64,000 nt of DNA from Anastatus disparis (Eukaryota; Arthropoda; Insecta; Hymenoptera; Eupelmidae), in assembly GCA_017163975.1 (NCBI GenBank), contig JAFFSR010000397.1, forward strand, positions 494,501 to 558,500, given 5' to 3'. Under the pieces are notes generated by a model. It saw only the letters and a list, made by a program, of their open reading frames with translations, was not told the DNA's origin and searched no databases. Position numbers and translations under genes: made by a program. Below, piece by piece: positions 1-12,402 of the stretch (position 1 is its first letter; each line of letters begins with the position of its first letter).

Positions 1-885
1 GGTAATTTTGAACAAGGGATTTGATGGAGACCTTGGATTTGACCTTGAACCTCGTTTCCAAGGATATTTCTAAGTCAACCTCATTTTTTTAAATGGGAAT
101 CCCTACTTTCCATACCGTAATCGAAAAGACCGGAAAATTTTATGTCCGGATATGTGTTTAGGTATGAGGTTAACGTAACTTCTAGTGGTCAAATAGAGGT
201 CAGAGTATGACTTCTTAAAAATCTCCTTAGTTTAGTGGTAGAACAAAACAAACAAAAGGCATACCCTAGGTAACTTTGAACAAGGAATCCGATGGTGACC
301 TTCGATTTGACCTTCAACTTTATTTTCAACTCACTGTAGAAAAGCACCCCGAAGGGAACATATTCCTTCTACGTCCACGTCGTTGTTCCTGGGTAGCGCT
401 AATAGGAGGATTAGGGATTATGCTATTTTCGTACTTTAATTATTCCTACGCGTACAATTTCCCGCTTTTTTTGGATACAGCATCGAAAATAGGGGTTCAA
501 AAATGAGGTTGACCTTGAAATAACTTTAAAAATTAGGTTTCAAGTGAAATTAGAGATCACCGTTGGGTTTATCATTGAAAGATACCTAGGGTATGCCTTT
601 TGTTTGTTTTATTTTACCACTAAACTAGAGAGATTTTTAAGAAGTCATACTTTGACCTCTATTTGAACTCTAGAGGTTACGTTAACCTCATACCTAAACA
701 CATATCCGGGCGTAAAATTTTCCGCTTTTTTCGATTACGGTATAAAAAGTAGGGGTTCCTATTTATAAAAATAAGGTTGACCTTGAAATAACCTTGGAAA
801 TGAGGTTCGAGGTCAAATCCAAGGTCACCATCGGATTCCTTGTTCAAAATTACCTAAGGTATGCCATTTGTTTGTTTTGTTATAC
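1..885. repeat. Long inverted-repeat element, cut by left window edge
   Basis: The first ~340 bases reappear in reverse complement at about 505-856; for example GAACAAGG...CCTTGGATTTGACC at the left matches GGTCAAATCCAAGG...CCTTGTTC at the right. A related start (TAACTTTGAACAAGGAATCC) recurs in direct orientation near 271, so the arms carry subrepeats. The right end runs into AAGGTATGCC and a TTTGTTTGTTTTG stretch that also occurs inside the arms. No transposase is visible. A 76-codon frame at 276-506 is an accident of the repeat. This is a foldback-type non-autonomous element whose left end lies outside the window. Confidence 0.75.
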
Positions 886-929
886 TATAAAAGTCGCAAA
901 ATTTCCAGGGGTTTTCATACTATTTTCTG

Positions 930-1140
930 ACACTGTATATCAAAATTTTTAGATTTTGTACAACAAATCTAAAATTCTGAAAAACTAATGAATAAATTTA
1001 TTTGAAAATTTAACTGAATAATCTTCGTGGTAAATACTACAAGCTGAAGCATTTCTTTTCTTCAAGTTTCGCCATAAAATGAAAAGATAAGCCAAATTCA
1101 TGAGTAAAGATGTAGTGGCCGTTTTACATCCTCTTAAGAG
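930..1140. repeat. Half copy of the 43787-44168 palindromic element
   Basis: The stretch with ACTAATGAATAAATTTATTTG, TTTAACTGAATAAT, ACTACAAGCTGAAG and GTAGTGGCCGTTTTACATCC matches the right arm of the palindrome at 43787-44168. Only one arm is present here, and it ends at CTCTTAAG. It is a truncated old copy. Confidence 0.65.
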
Positions 1141-1174
1141 TCAAAATGTATTCGTACATGAAGTTTAGTCATGT

Positions 1175-2090
1175 TGTAGCATGGCAAATTGGCCATGTTA
1201 CTTAAAGTTTACTCTTATAATAAGACAGTATATGCGGCAGAAGGAAGACATTGAATTCGCACGCGGTTAAGAGAGAGACAACGCCAGTTAACCCAAAGCC
1301 AACCTCAAGCCACCAACCATACACGCGTGCACAACACATAACTATACAACTGATATACAGCACAGCCAAGATTAGCAAATAGCCGTATCTAGTATACGTA
1401 TAGTATGACTCTAGCAGTAAAGTAGACGGAAAAGGTAAGAGCATAAGGTGGCGCGCCACGTGAAGAAAGAAGAAAACTAATCTTAAGATGTTTACTCCTT
1501 CTGTCGGTAGCCTTCAAATCGGTCGACGTACATTATGTCAACTGCGCAGCAGATTATACAAGGCGAAGCCTTTTACTTATATGTTTTTGTGTGTGTGAAG
1601 GAGTGAAAATTTTGCGTGAGTACTTATAAGCATAAATACTTTACGATAATTCTAGATTTTGTTGGCTTTAACGATAAATATATCGTTTCTTGTTTTTATT
1701 GCGTTATGCGCGTGTGTGTTGGTGACCACGTGCGCAGCATTAGATAGTGCGTTCGTTTTTCTTTCTAGCTCTCGTTCAAGCTAATTACCATTTTAGCTTT
1801 CAGGTTTAACGTACCATAATCAGATAATTAAACGTATCGTTGGCTCTCTTTTCGTTGTGTTTGATTTATATAAATATAATTAGGATACCTCACGGAGTCG
1901 CGCCCATATCATGCAACTGGCGCCTTTTTCTGTGTATAGATAGTGTTTAAGCGTAGTTCAGTAAAATCTATAAGTTTTATATATTTCAGCTTATTTTTTT
2001 GTCTGTATTTTCTAGTGTAATTATTAATTTTCCTTCTAGCTATACATTTAGCTATATTAGTGCGACCACCTGATCTCTACGGCCGTTACA
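1175..2090 (+). mobile_element. Solo LTR, copy A (916 bp, TSD ATGT)
   Basis: It begins TGTAGCATGGC and ends GGCCGTTACA, so it has the TG...CA ends of an LTR, and it is flanked by the direct 4-bp repeat ATGT (1171-1174 and 2091-2094). It is homologous along its length to 12959-13881: shared blocks include AAATTGGCCATGTTACTT, GGCGGCAGAAGGAAGAC-like and AGAGAGAGACAACGCCAG. No internal retrotransposon sequence adjoins either side, so this is a solo LTR left by LTR-LTR recombination. The 4-bp duplication fits Ty3/gypsy-type integrases, but the family cannot be named without the internal region. Confidence 0.85.
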
Positions 2091-2111
2091 ATGTCTTGCC
2101 GCTGCAGCTTG

Positions 2112-2226
2112 GCCTTTGCAGGCTAGAAGAATAACGCAAGAGAATAAGGTAAACATAAGTGTTCTCATGTCCAACTTATTCTATTTTATTCCTATTCCCT
2201 CACATTATTCTTCTAGCCTGCAAGGC
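2112..2226. repeat. Short inverted repeat
   Basis: GCCTTTGCAGGCTAGAAGAA at 2112-2131 is mirrored by TTCTTCTAGCCTGCAAGGC at 2208-2226, with about 75 bp between the arms. It sits 20 bp outside the solo LTR and may be a small MITE or hairpin remnant. Confidence 0.6.
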
Positions 2227-3394
2227 ATTTAACAGCTATTACACGCTGTACGATATGCAGGGCGTTTTTCATAAGTCGTACATATGCACCAACGTTTGTT
2301 CCTTAAGTTCCAAACGTTCATTTAATTTTAAGACGTTTTAAAATGCAAGCCTTGAATAGTTTGATAAAAGCTAAAAATATGCACATTTTGCACATACCTT
2401 TTTTACATTTCGAAACAGTCTGCGTAGTTTTGGAACGTTTTGTAACAACTTTTCAAAAAAATATGTATGCGTATGTACGAAATACATCCACCGCGCGATA
2501 TTAACGTATATGTATTTATGTCGCAGTAGGTGGTATCTGGTTGAATATCTATAGACCATGCTAAATTTGTATTACGTACGTTAAATAGGCATTACATACG
2601 TTCACGCTCATATTGTCGAGGTATCGTTCAGCATGGTCGTATAAGACGCGAGTGCAAGGTTGTTACACAACTGGAAAACCGTGAAAACCTGGAATTATTA
2701 GGGAATTTTCAGGAAATCACTTCTAAAAGTTGGGGAATTTTATAAAAATCAACATTCTACTAGAAATTTAGTGTTTTTAAAATAAAATTATTTAGGGCAT
2801 TATTTTTTAATCTAGTAGCGCGCTTACATATAAAAAAGAAAATTTTTTTTCTCTTTCATTTGTATATTCGAATCTCTACGTTAAACATGTATTAGATTAA
2901 ACTATACTGTTTTCTGAATCATATTCAAGAGTTCAAACGTATTAAAAAATTACACCGAATACGGCATTGATATTATGAGTATAAACTAAAAAACTTACAC
3001 ACACATGCAAATTTTAGTGTCATACCAAACTTTTTATTTTTCATAATCAAGAAAAGAAGCTTTGCTTCATACATTTTATTGTTCCCTTCTCTTTTTTAGT
3101 TTTACTACATTTTTTTAATTCAATTTCATTCTATTTACTGGATTTTAATTTAGTTAAAACAATAGAAAAACTCTCTACCTTTATTTTTTTTTGGCTTGTT
3201 GATCTCTACTACCCCACAACGTCAGTCCTTCTCGTTTGATGTTTGGCTGCTTCTTGAATTTCTTGAGTTTTAAAAAAAAACTACTTCTACTCTCAATTCA
3301 AGTTTCCCAGGTTGCTGGCTTCTCAGATATACGGTGGCTTGCTGCTGCTTGACCTGATGGCGTTCAGGCTACTTGACGAAATCGATGTGGCCGG
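2227..3394. other. Intergenic, no gene recognised
   Basis: AT-rich sequence with only short open frames of random composition. No convincing coding potential, RNA gene or element boundary was seen. Confidence 0.5.
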
Positions 3395-3562
3395 TAAGAA
3401 ATTGGTTAGAAAAAAGAAGTTTGGCTCCATTGCCATCTGATGAGAAAAAGAGTTGTTACTCCCCTGGCCATCCGATCTGGAAGAGAGCTGTTGCTCCGCT
3501 GGCCACCCCATCTAGAAGAGGGTTGTTGTTCCGCTGGCAGTCTAATCTAAAAAGAGGGCTTC
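3395..3562 (+). repeat. Degenerate ~36-bp tandem repeats
   Basis: Four to five degenerate copies of a unit of about 35-36 bp resembling AAGAGAGCTGTTGCTCCGCT followed by GGCCACCCCATCT. They are clearest at 3440-3550 and partly GC-rich compared with the surroundings. A 99-codon frame runs through them but has no recognisable domain. They could be repeats in an old LTR or UTR. Confidence 0.6.
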
Positions 3563-5003
3563 GCCCACATGCTCAAACCTTTTTATACTCTAATCTTCTT
3601 ATTGGTTTCTCATACTACGAGAATCTTCGCTTGCTGCTTACGGTGATATCTTTTTTTTGCCGATTCGTATGATTTTTAGTCATATGATTGGTTGCCAGTC
3701 AGCCCTCAATGAATGATTCTTTTCTGGAAATAATAATTTCGGTTTTAAATGATAAGAGGATAACTTGAAGTTTATTGGTAGTTAATTTCTACCGTTATCA
3801 TTTCGGCTTCTTGCTGTTAAAACTTCATCAAAGCTTTTATTTCCAATTACCACACTGACTTTAGATAAATAGTTAGCATAAATTTTATTTAACGTTCCTC
3901 TACTTCGAATTTTTTCAGGGACGGCCTTATAAATCTGACTCTTCACTTTATTCTTTTACCGCTTCGCTAAAATTTTTTCATACTCATATGTTGTCTCTGA
4001 AGTCGTACGTTGTTGTCAGTCTTATCGCTTATAGTCCAGTAGAATTAGCCAAAAAAGACCTAAAATTTAATGTAATTAGTAACAGGTGCACACCACAAAA
4101 AATGGCTTTGTTAGATGACTAGAAATGAAATTCTTGAGAGACCCTAAAAATTTCAGCCGTCAGGAATTTGTAAACAATGATTTAAGGTGCAAAATTCGTA
4201 AAAATCACTGTTTTTGAGGTAGATTGAGATTGTTCGCGATTTAGTATATGAAAATTATACTATTTTCAGGTGTTTCAAAGACAATTAATTTGAGACGTCA
4301 TTAATCAAAATCGCTTAATAAATTTTATAAATAATGATAAACAAAAATCGAAAATCGCGAAATTTTCAAATATTTGTCATTTGATAACAAAAGGATGTAC
4401 ATGTTTGTAATTCAACAAAAATATGCCTCTTATGATAATAAGAGTTACCATGAAAATTAATTATTATTTACCAAAAAATATTACCAAATAATATTAATTA
4501 TTTTATGAGATATTCTATTTGTTTATTATAAAGAGATCAAATGTACGTTAAAAATTTCACCTAAAAACGTGATTGTAGAGAATTCATGATGATCATATCA
4601 TATTTAGATATTAACGTAGATTTTATGAATTTGATGTGAAATCGTGTCCATTTTATTATTTTCAACCTAAATATGGCAAAAATAAAAAAGTAAAATTTTT
4701 TCTTAATGGTTTTTTTAATAGTTTTGCAACTAATAAAAATATCAATATAGGGATTTGATATTCTTATTACTGGCAATTTCACGCAAATTTAAAAAAAAAA
4801 GAATGCTCTAGCTCATTTAGTAGCCAAGATAATTTTTTTTTTTAAATTCGCAAATTGTTTATTTATAAAGATTAAGGACTGATATTTTTATCACAGCTAA
4901 TATAATACTTGAAGTTTATGATTCTATTATATTAGAGATAAAATAAACATTTTGCAATTTTAAAAATTAATATGAAAGTAATCAAGATTGTTACTAGTTA
5001 AAC
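3563..5003. other. Intergenic, no gene recognised
   Basis: Strongly AT-rich. The short frames (for example 4561-4782 on the minus strand) are Lys/Ile/Phe-rich and look like chance. No repeat boundary could be assigned. Confidence 0.5.
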
Positions 5004-5938
5004 AGAGTCACCTTTGATGGCCTCTGTTGTTTTGCCTTTACATTAATAACATCCGTGACACGCTCGACCCCTGTTTCGTTGAGCACATATTATATGCTGA
5101 TGACCTCTAAATCTATACTCAGGTCCCTCATGAACATCTGGATGAAGGTATTCGTATTATGCAGAGGTCGGCCAGGGCGGTGTCGGGGTGGGCTGTCGAT
5201 GCTTCTCTCACATTAAATGCAAGCAAAACTAAGGCGATCGTTTTTGGCAGTAGTCGATTTATTAATGACTTTTATGCTGGTGAGCCAAGAACGATTGAGC
5301 TTGAGGGAGGTGTTGACATATCTTTCTCTGATACCGTTACGAGCCTTGGTGTTGTGCTTGACGCTAAGTTATCATGGGAGCCGCACATTGATATGGTGAC
5401 TAAAAAATTCAATAGGATAATGTATAGTTTGCGGTTCTTTCGTCGGTACACCACTGAGGCCCTGCGTAAACATCTCGCAGCCGCCTTGCTGTTTCCGCAC
5501 CTCGACTACTGATTAGTAGTTCTGCTCGATGCTTCGCAGGGGTTGAGAAGACGATTACAAAGACTACAAAATTCATGTGTGAGATATATATTAGGCGTAG
5601 GAATGGGCGATCATATCTCTCCTCATAGAGCTGCGCTTGTTTGGCTGCGTACTGATTCAAGGAGATAGTAATTTATGGCTGTACTTATGTACAAAATCGT
5701 GCGCATGAACACTCCCGAGTATCTAGCGAGTCTCTTCACTAGATATGTACCTAGGGTAGCCACTAGGGAAGAGATTAAGGACTTCGCGGTGCCCTTCATG
5801 CGTAATGAGACTGGAAAAAATTCCTTTCAAGTTCAAGGTGCGCATTTTTGGAACTCCCTGCTTGCTGATATAAAAAATTTACCATCGCTCGGCAGGTTTA
5901 AGTCGGCTTTGAGGACGTACTTACTCGACCTCGAGTGA
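5004..5938 (+). pseudogene. LINE ORF2, reverse transcriptase and C-terminal part, with nonsense codons
   Basis: One frame runs through the whole segment. It encodes the RT palm (LLFCLYINNI, then VEHILYADDL with the catalytic YADD at about 5091-5102), the thumb region (LTLNASKTKAIVFGSS, TSLGVVLDAKLSWEPHID) and a conserved C-terminal block (RLQNSCVRYILGVGMGDHIS, FWNSLLADIKNL) of Jockey/CR1-like non-LTR retrotransposons. The frame is broken only by nonsense codons: near 5013, directly after YADDL near 5107, at 5510-5512, and a TAG-TAA pair near 5668. I see no frameshift, so the copy decayed by substitution. The endonuclease and fingers are missing: a 5'-truncated insertion. A diverged relative lies at 36580-37363 on the minus strand. 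Confidence 0.88.
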
Positions 5939-6552
5939 AATTAATTTTAAGTATTTTAATCTTTATGTTAATTTGTTTTGTTTTTGTCTTATATATCGAT
6001 TTAAGGTGTAAATGTACTTATTAGCGTGATTGATGGATGAATCTATGCGGAAAGAATGAGTGGTTCTGTTTTTATTAGAAGTCATGACATCTTCGGTATT
6101 AAATTTTTATTCTTTAAATGTTATTATTATTTTATATTTAATAATTTACTATTACTCTGTTATTGTATTGTTCAATCTTATTTTTATAGTATTGTCTAAT
6201 TTTATTTTTTAGTATTGTCCAATTTTATTTTTATAGTATTGTCCAATTTTATTTTTATTGATGTCATGACAGTGATTCTTCTTTTAAATTATGTATTTTA
6301 ATTCTATGACTGATAGATATTTAAGACTGTTTTTTATTGTAATTTATGTTTTCTGCGTGTATTTAGAATAGTCTGTGATATCACTTTTACATGGTGACTT
6401 ACTGATACAGTATATATTAATTTTAATAATTGACTGTGATATCTTATCTTATTATGTGCAATACTGTATATAGAATTATTACTTATTATTTCATGTATTA
6501 CACGCCTTTTTGTACTCTTTTTACAAAATAAATCAATATCTATCTATCTACC
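5939..6552 (+). mobile_element. 3' UTR and tail of the LINE, with tandem repeats
   Basis: This non-coding stretch follows the LINE stop and ends in ACAAAATAAATCAATATC then CTATCTATCTAC, a short simple-sequence tail in place of poly(A). At 6161-6258 it contains about four copies of a ~28-bp unit (TATTGTCCAATTTTATTTTT plus ATAG). The related minus-strand LINE at 36.3 kb ends with the same kind of ATCTATC tail, which supports the family link. Confidence 0.65.
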
Positions 6553-6968
6553 TTATTAACATCAAGAATTTCTTTTCTTATAAGATCAAGAATGAATTTT
6601 TTTTATTAGAAAAAAATTGAATGTCATTGAATTTCTTGAAAATTATGATTAGTAATATATAATAATATTCTTATATAGATTGAGTATATAACACACACTG
6701 ACTTGAATTTTATTTAATCAGTTTAGTTAAGATTAAAGTATCTACTGATGTTGTTATTAGGTTCAGTTTTAGAAATTGATTGATTCTGATTCTTGTTATA
6801 TGTTTTAAATATATTTGATTATTTTTATATTAGTAATAAACATTATAATTCTATGGAAATTGGTTATCGTAATTTAAATTTTCTTAAAATTTGTCATTGA
6901 TTCTAATGATGTGACAGCAATAATTGTATGTAATTATGTATAAAAACTTAGAATTAATTTGAACAAAT

Positions 6969-7261
6969 TGTAACGGCCGTGGGGATCAGGTACCCGTATT
7001 TATTTAGCTAAATGTATAGCTAGAGGTATAAATGGTTATTACACTAAAATATACACATAAAACAGAAAAAAAAAAGAAATCAGCTAGAACATACTAAACT
7101 TATAGATTTTATTAAATGACAAACACTAGCTATACACTGAAAAGGGCGCCAGTCGCGTGATACGGATGCGACACCGTAAGTTATCTTAATTGTACAAATA
7201 TTAAGCCATGCGGCGAAAAGAGAGTCAACTGCGTTCGATTAGTTGCTGTGGGGTATTTTAT
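6969..7261 (-). mobile_element. Fragment of the same LTR family, inverted
   Basis: TGTAACGGCCGTGGGGATCA at 6969 is the reverse complement of the 3' end of the solo LTRs. The match (GGCGCCAGTCGCGTGATA, GGCGAAAAGAGAG, TGTGGGGTATTTT) runs to about 7261, roughly 290 of 920 bp, and then stops. It is a truncated copy with no detectable target duplication. Confidence 0.8.
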
Positions 7262-7308
7262 TAGGAAATTATACAAAAAGAGTAGTGCAATTAATATATA
7301 ATAGAAAT

Positions 7309-7311
<3 letters not shown>

Positions 7312-7360
<49 letters not shown>
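7312..7360. repeat. (TA)n microsatellite
   Basis: About 48 bp of uninterrupted TA dinucleotide, close to the broken end of the LTR fragment. Confidence 0.95.
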
Positions 7361-7366
<6 letters not shown>

Positions 7367-7857
7367 CACTTTTTCTTATTGTCGTCTTGGTGAATAAAAT
7401 CAGGTGATTAATCACCTGATTATTTTTAACAGGGCAGTGATATGTAACTGAAATCATGTCTCTTTGTATCTCAGTACGTAAAAGATCAGTATAAGGCAAT
7501 TTGTGAATCAATATCCTAGTGTATGAAATTAGTTAGACTTAAATTGAATAATAATCAACAATATTCTTATGAATTTACACAAAAAGTTCTAAAAGATAAG
7601 TAGAAGTGCATTTTTAGTTTTTTATCTTGTAACTGATACATCTAAAAAAAAGGTATAGGCATATAAATTTTGTATTCAGTGTATAAGAAATTGAATTTAA
7701 ATATGGGTTAGTTATAAAATTGAGTTATATTTACTGTAAAAATGCAATAACAAATGCGATGAATCATCAGTACAAAGCGGATCGTGTCTTATCATCTCTT
7801 GGACTGTTAACATTATTCAATATGTAAAATTATTTCTTAACTAAAAATTAAATTAAT

Positions 7858-8087
7858 CCCATATGGAAGAAAATTCTGGAAATAATTGTAAATAAGTGTT
7901 AAAAAATGTTGAAATTAAGACATAAATAACAGTTATTAAAAATTATTTACTGTTATTTACACTTATTTACAGTTATTTACATCATTTACAGTTATTTAAA
8001 TTTATTTCTTTTTTTTTTACAATTATTTACATTCATTTACGATTATTCATATTTTTTTACAGTTTTTTACAGTTAATTACAGTTACC
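7858..8087. repeat. Partial copy of the CCCATATGG / TTATTTACAG element
   Basis: It begins CCCATATGGAAGAAAAT and then TCTGGAAATAATTGTAAATA, matching the left end of 11055-11870, and continues as runs of TTATTTACAGTTATTTACA. The right terminal repeat is absent; at 8088 the sequence changes into the AAGCTTCC array. Confidence 0.75.
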
Positions 8088-8665
8088 CACATAGTAGTGA
8101 AGCTTCCGGGAAGCTTCCAGAAAGCTTCCATAAAAAGTTCGGAAATTTCCCGGAAGCTTCCATATAAGCTTCCTGGAAGCGTTAAATTTCCTGCGCACTT
8201 TTCTTTTAGAAAGATTCAATGGAAGCTTCCAGGAAGCTTCTGTAGGAGAAATCAGTAAGTTTTCATGAAAGCTAGCATGAAGATCTTTTTGCATCTTACA
8301 AGAAACTTCTAGGACAGATTGCCGTAAGGTTCCCAAAGTACTTCATGGAAGTTTCCACGGAATAATGCAAGAAGCTTACATGCAAGCTTCCGTGAAAGCT
8401 TCAACTAAAGCTTCCTGGAAGCGTAAAATGTCCCGTGCACTTTCCTTTTGGAAAGATTCAGTGAAAGATTACAGGAAGCTTCCGTGGAAGAAATCAGTAA
8501 GCTTCCATGGAAGCTAGCATAAAGACATTTTGAATCTTACAAGAAGCTTTCCAGGAAGATTGCCGTAAGGTTCCAAAAATACTTCATGGAAGCTTCCATA
8601 AAAAATGCGAGAAGCTGCCAGGAAGATTCCAGGGTAAGATTCCCGAAGGTTTTGGGGAAGTCAAC
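8088..8665. repeat. Array of short palindromic AAGCTTCC-type units
   Basis: It starts with TA then CCCACATAGTAGTGAAGC and consists of irregularly spaced copies of GGAAGCTTCC or GAAGCTTCC. A larger block (TAAATTTCCTGCGCACTTTTC... then again AAATGTCCCGTGCACTTTCC) shows a direct duplication of roughly 240 bp. The start matches 40799, 51240 and, inverted, 63000, so one end is conserved between copies that use different internal units. Confidence 0.75.
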
Positions 8666-9769
8666 AATTCAAATATCTATTGATTAATTTTATCCTTTTT
8701 CACCGTTCGGAAGGTATTTTGTTATGATTTTGTACAACATTCTATTTTTTATTTTATATTTTATAAATATTTGCTGTGAAAAACACATATTTACTTACAA
8801 CATACTATTTTATATACTATTATATCATATTTATGCGTCAATACATATTCACACATATTAGGATTTACGTATAATTACAAAGACGCATTTACATTTCTAA
8901 GGCAGGCGCTGTGGATACATACTCAAAACCGGCAACGTTCGACTTATATAGTAAGTGTGGTATCATCTCACCACTTATAAGTGGCGTTTTGTCCCTATAG
9001 GAACAAAACGCCTATTCAACGCGTATCCCCTGTAGGCGTAACTGCGAATCGAAGGTGACGGATTTGTAAGATATCTGTCGGTAGTTCGATTTCCGACTAA
9101 ACATAATTTTTTTTTTTTATAAAATATGTTGCACATGCATATATTTCACTATTTTTTTATATTTAAATATTTTTTATGTATACAGATAAATGTATATGTA
9201 CATGTACTTACGTATTATTCACACACAAAAATTTTCATGCTATATGAAGTCGAAAAATTCATTTTATATAGATTTTAAAATAAATTTATTTAAAAAAACT
9301 TAAATAAATAATACAATACTCTTTCTTAAAACTTTATCCAATTAATGACTTTTTTTAAAAAAACAACAAAATGTTTTGTGTGCTTATTTACTAACTTAAA
9401 TTAATATTAAAAGAAATTTTTTATCTAAAATTATAAAAACTTTTAATCATTTAACTTGTAATCTGTTTTATTCGTATTTATATAATTATCCAATATTGAT
9501 TTTTATATTAAAAAAAATATCTTTATACATTAATTTAACAAAAAAGACTATATTTTAAATTTATAAAATTAATGGGGGATTATTATATAAATACGGAAAA
9601 AGCAGATTGCAAATTAAATTAATTGATTTTTATAATTATGTAACTTTGGGTAGAAACTTTTTATTACTATTAATTTTTAGTTAGTAAAAGAACACAAACT
9701 ATTATGCTTTTTTGAGGAAAAATCTTTTATTTGATAAAATGCATGTATTCAAAACATTAAAATCATTTA
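8666..9769. other. Intergenic; one GC-richer hairpin, no gene
   Basis: AT-rich, with a GC-richer patch at 8905-9105. Inside it, GGCGTTTTGT at 8983-8992 pairs with ACAAAACGCC at 9003-9012 around CCTATAGG, a near-perfect 30-nt palindrome. It does not fold as a tRNA that I can recognise. No coding sequence seen. Confidence 0.45.
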
Positions 9770-10490
9770 ATGATACTTTGTATCAGCATATGTTGCAAGA
9801 AAGTCATAATGGATCACTTCCATAGCCTCTTCGCTGTAAAAACATAGGCCTCGATTTTCTTCAATACAATCTTTTATATTACAATTTTAATTTCCCAATT
9901 TGCCCGTAATTTCCAAATTTTATTATAAATTTAAATTTTTCGTCACTTGTTTTATTTTAACCAATCAAAACTGTCTTATCGTGATGACAAATTCTTGCCA
10001 TCAATTTTTTAAAAGAGAAAAATTGTACTTTTGGTGTTACTGAAATACCAAAAGTACATGCAGTGTTCTTATAGAATATTAATACACAGTATTTTCTAGT
10101 CACAATTACTTTAAGTGCTGTTTTGAAATAATTCAAAAACGTATCATTTGTCATAGTCTTTATCACTATAATGTTTTACATAAAATATTGATTTTAACAT
10201 TATGCTAATATTATTACATAACTTTAGATTTTCCTAAATATATTTACAATGATATTTGCTTAAAATATGTAAATAATTCATAATTCTATTTGAAAACGGC
10301 ATTCTAGAAATTAAGCTCATCGATACAAATTTTTTTTTATAAGATACATATTAAAAATAAAATTTGAATAAGTGCTCATTCTTCGATTTTGATTTTTGTT
10401 GGAATTCGATCCTAAATGTGCCTAGCATCATGTCCAGAAAGGTGCAAAAACTTCACGGTCAAATTTACTCAAGGATCACCGTGTACTTTA
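9770..10490 (+). repeat. Dispersed repeat X, uninterrupted copy
   Basis: It matches in reverse orientation the two segments that flank the 3.5-kb transposon (25380-25564 and 29068-29390), and also parts of 29640-29900. Shared blocks include CAAAAGTACA, GAACACTGC-like, GGCATTCTAGAAATT, AAATTTGAATAA and CCTAAATGTG...CACGGTCA. It is therefore an empty-site copy that marks where the transposon entered the other one. No ORF. Confidence 0.7.
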
Positions 10491-11054
10491 AGGTCCATAA
10501 TATATCTGGCCCCTTTATCAACTTTCTTTTAAAATAATGGTTTACATGCAATTTTCGAAGCGAAGCTTTTATACGGACGTTCTGGGTGCTTGCCTCGCAG
10601 CCGCTCTATCTGTGCTAAGCGTCAGATTTTAAAAGCGTTACACGATATATATAGGTATACAGAGTGGCAGTTGCGGCGCGCGTGTATACATATCGTGCCA
10701 GTATGTGCATACTGCCTCCCATCCCCACCTCTCCCTAACTCAGTGTGCGTGGTCTTCTGTCTCTCTCTCTCACTTATATCAGCCATCGCTTTCTATCTCT
10801 TTCTCTTGAATATCCGTTGCGATGTGCTGTTTCGTTTATCCCGCTTTTTGTCGATTGTTAATAAATCGTGTAAATTGTAATTTTATAAGAATAGAATTAA
10901 AAACATTTGTATCATAATTTAGTTACCATCAAGCAATAATTACTTTGGTACAATCAAAGATGAGAATAGTAGTGTACAAATTACTGAATGTACTTCTGAT
11001 GAACATACAAATTTATGAATGATTCTATTATTGTATTTTAAAATTTTGTACATA
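10491..11054. other. Intergenic with a ~60-bp block repeated at 12540
   Basis: GGTCCATAATATATCTGG... at 10491-10550 recurs in direct orientation near 12546-12600. A 96-codon frame at 10590-10880 begins in a GC-richer patch and becomes Leu/Ser-rich; it has no domain I recognise and I do not call it a gene. Confidence 0.45.
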
Positions 11055-11870
11055 CCCATATGGAAAAAATATCTGGAAATAATTGTAAATAAGTATTAAT
11101 AACTGTAAATAAATGTAAATAACTATAAATAAGTGTTAAAAAATGTGAGAATCGAGACATAAATAACATTTATTTACAATTATTTACAATTATTTACTAT
11201 TATTTACTATTATTTACACTTATTTACAGTTATTTATATTTATTTACAGTTATTTATATTTATTTACAGTTATTTATATTTATTTACAGTTATTTACATT
11301 TATTCACTTTATTTTACAATTATTTACAGTTATTTACGATTATTTATAGTTTTTTACAGTTATTTGCAGTTATTTACATTTTCGAATATTTTCACAAATT
11401 GATTCAATTTTTTTTATATATATGCGAAAATTTTTGAAAATGTGAATAACTGTAAATAATTGTAAAAAACTATGAAAAATTGTAAATAATTGTAAATAAT
11501 CATGAATAACTGTAAAAAACTGTAAAAAATTGTAAATAATTGTAAATAACTATGAATAATTGTAAATAATTATTAATAACATTAAATTATTCACTAATTC
11601 AAAACATTTTTGAAAATTTAAATAAGTGTAAATAATTATGAATAATTGTAAACAACTATAATAAACTGTAAATAATTGTAAATAATTGCAAATAATTGTA
11701 AATAACTGTAAGTAACTATAAATAACTATAAATAATAGTAATTAATGATAAATAATAGTAAATAACTGTAAATAACTATTATTTGTGTCTCAATTCTGAC
11801 ATTTTTTAATAGTTATTTACAATTATTTACTACTATTTACAGTTATTTACAGAAATTATTTCCATATGGG
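11055..11870. mobile_element. Foldback MITE with CCCATATGG ends and TTATTTACAG units
   Basis: The ends are CCCATATGGAAA and TTTCCATATGGG, flanked by TA on both sides (11053-11054, 11871-11872). Most of the interior is TTATTTACAGTTATTTACA-type repeats in one orientation on the left and the complementary TGTAAATAATTGTAAATAA on the right, so the element folds on itself. The motif GAGACATAAATAAC near the left is mirrored by GTTATTTGTGTCTC-like sequence near the right. Non-autonomous, no ORF. Confidence 0.85.
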
Positions 11871-11957
11871 TAAAACTAATTAATAAATCTTATCATGCAA
11901 AAATTACAGTATTCAAATTATTTCAACTTTTCTACTACTTGAAGGACATAAAAAAAA

Positions 11958-12402
11958 CAACAGTGCCGTCTAAGGACGCTGAGAAAAACGAAGCTTTGTA
12001 TAAAGCTTAGGAACCAAGCGTTAAAAAAAATAATGAAAAAAATACGTGAGGGAAAAAAATTAAGACTTGAGAAAAAATAAAAAAAATAAATATTTTAGGA
12101 AATAAAAAAAATACATTTAAAATAGAATACACGCCCAAAAACGCAAGGCTACAGCGGAGCTCTCTTTTTTTCTTCTTCTGATCGTGAAGAGAGCTCCGCT
12201 GTAGCCTTGCGTTTTTGGGCGTGTATTCTATTTTTAATGTATTTTTTTTATTTCCCAAAATATTTATTTTTTTTATTTTTTCTCAAGTCTTAATTTTTTT
12301 CCCTCACGTATTTTTTTCATTATTTTATTTAACGCTCGGTTCCTACGCTTTATACAAAGCTTCACTTCTTTCGGGCGTCCCTAGACGGCACTGTTGTTTT
12401 TT
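11958..12402. repeat. Near-perfect palindrome (~200-bp arms)
   Basis: AACAGTGCCGTCTA at the left mirrors TAGACGGCACTGTT at the right. The arms meet near 12177 around TTTTTTCTTCTTCTGATCG, with AGAGAGCTCCGCTGTAGCC forming the base of the inner stem. The arms are very similar, so the copy is young or maintained by conversion. The 83- and 99-codon frames here are the same palindrome read on both strands. Confidence 0.85.

Noticed and set aside
3373..3672. 99-codon ORF
   Set aside because: Runs through the degenerate ~36-bp tandem repeat; no domain.
8090..8660. Possible CRISPR-like regular array
   Set aside because: Units are irregularly spaced, variable and palindromic, the genome is eukaryotic, and there are no cas genes.
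8905..9105. Possible structured RNA gene in a GC-richer patch
   Set aside because: Only one strong hairpin is visible; no tRNA, snRNA or rRNA motif, and surrounding DNA looks like decayed repeat.
10590..10880. 96-codon ORF with a hydrophobic stretch
   Set aside because: Composition follows a CT-rich patch (CTCTCTCTCTCAC); no homology recognised.
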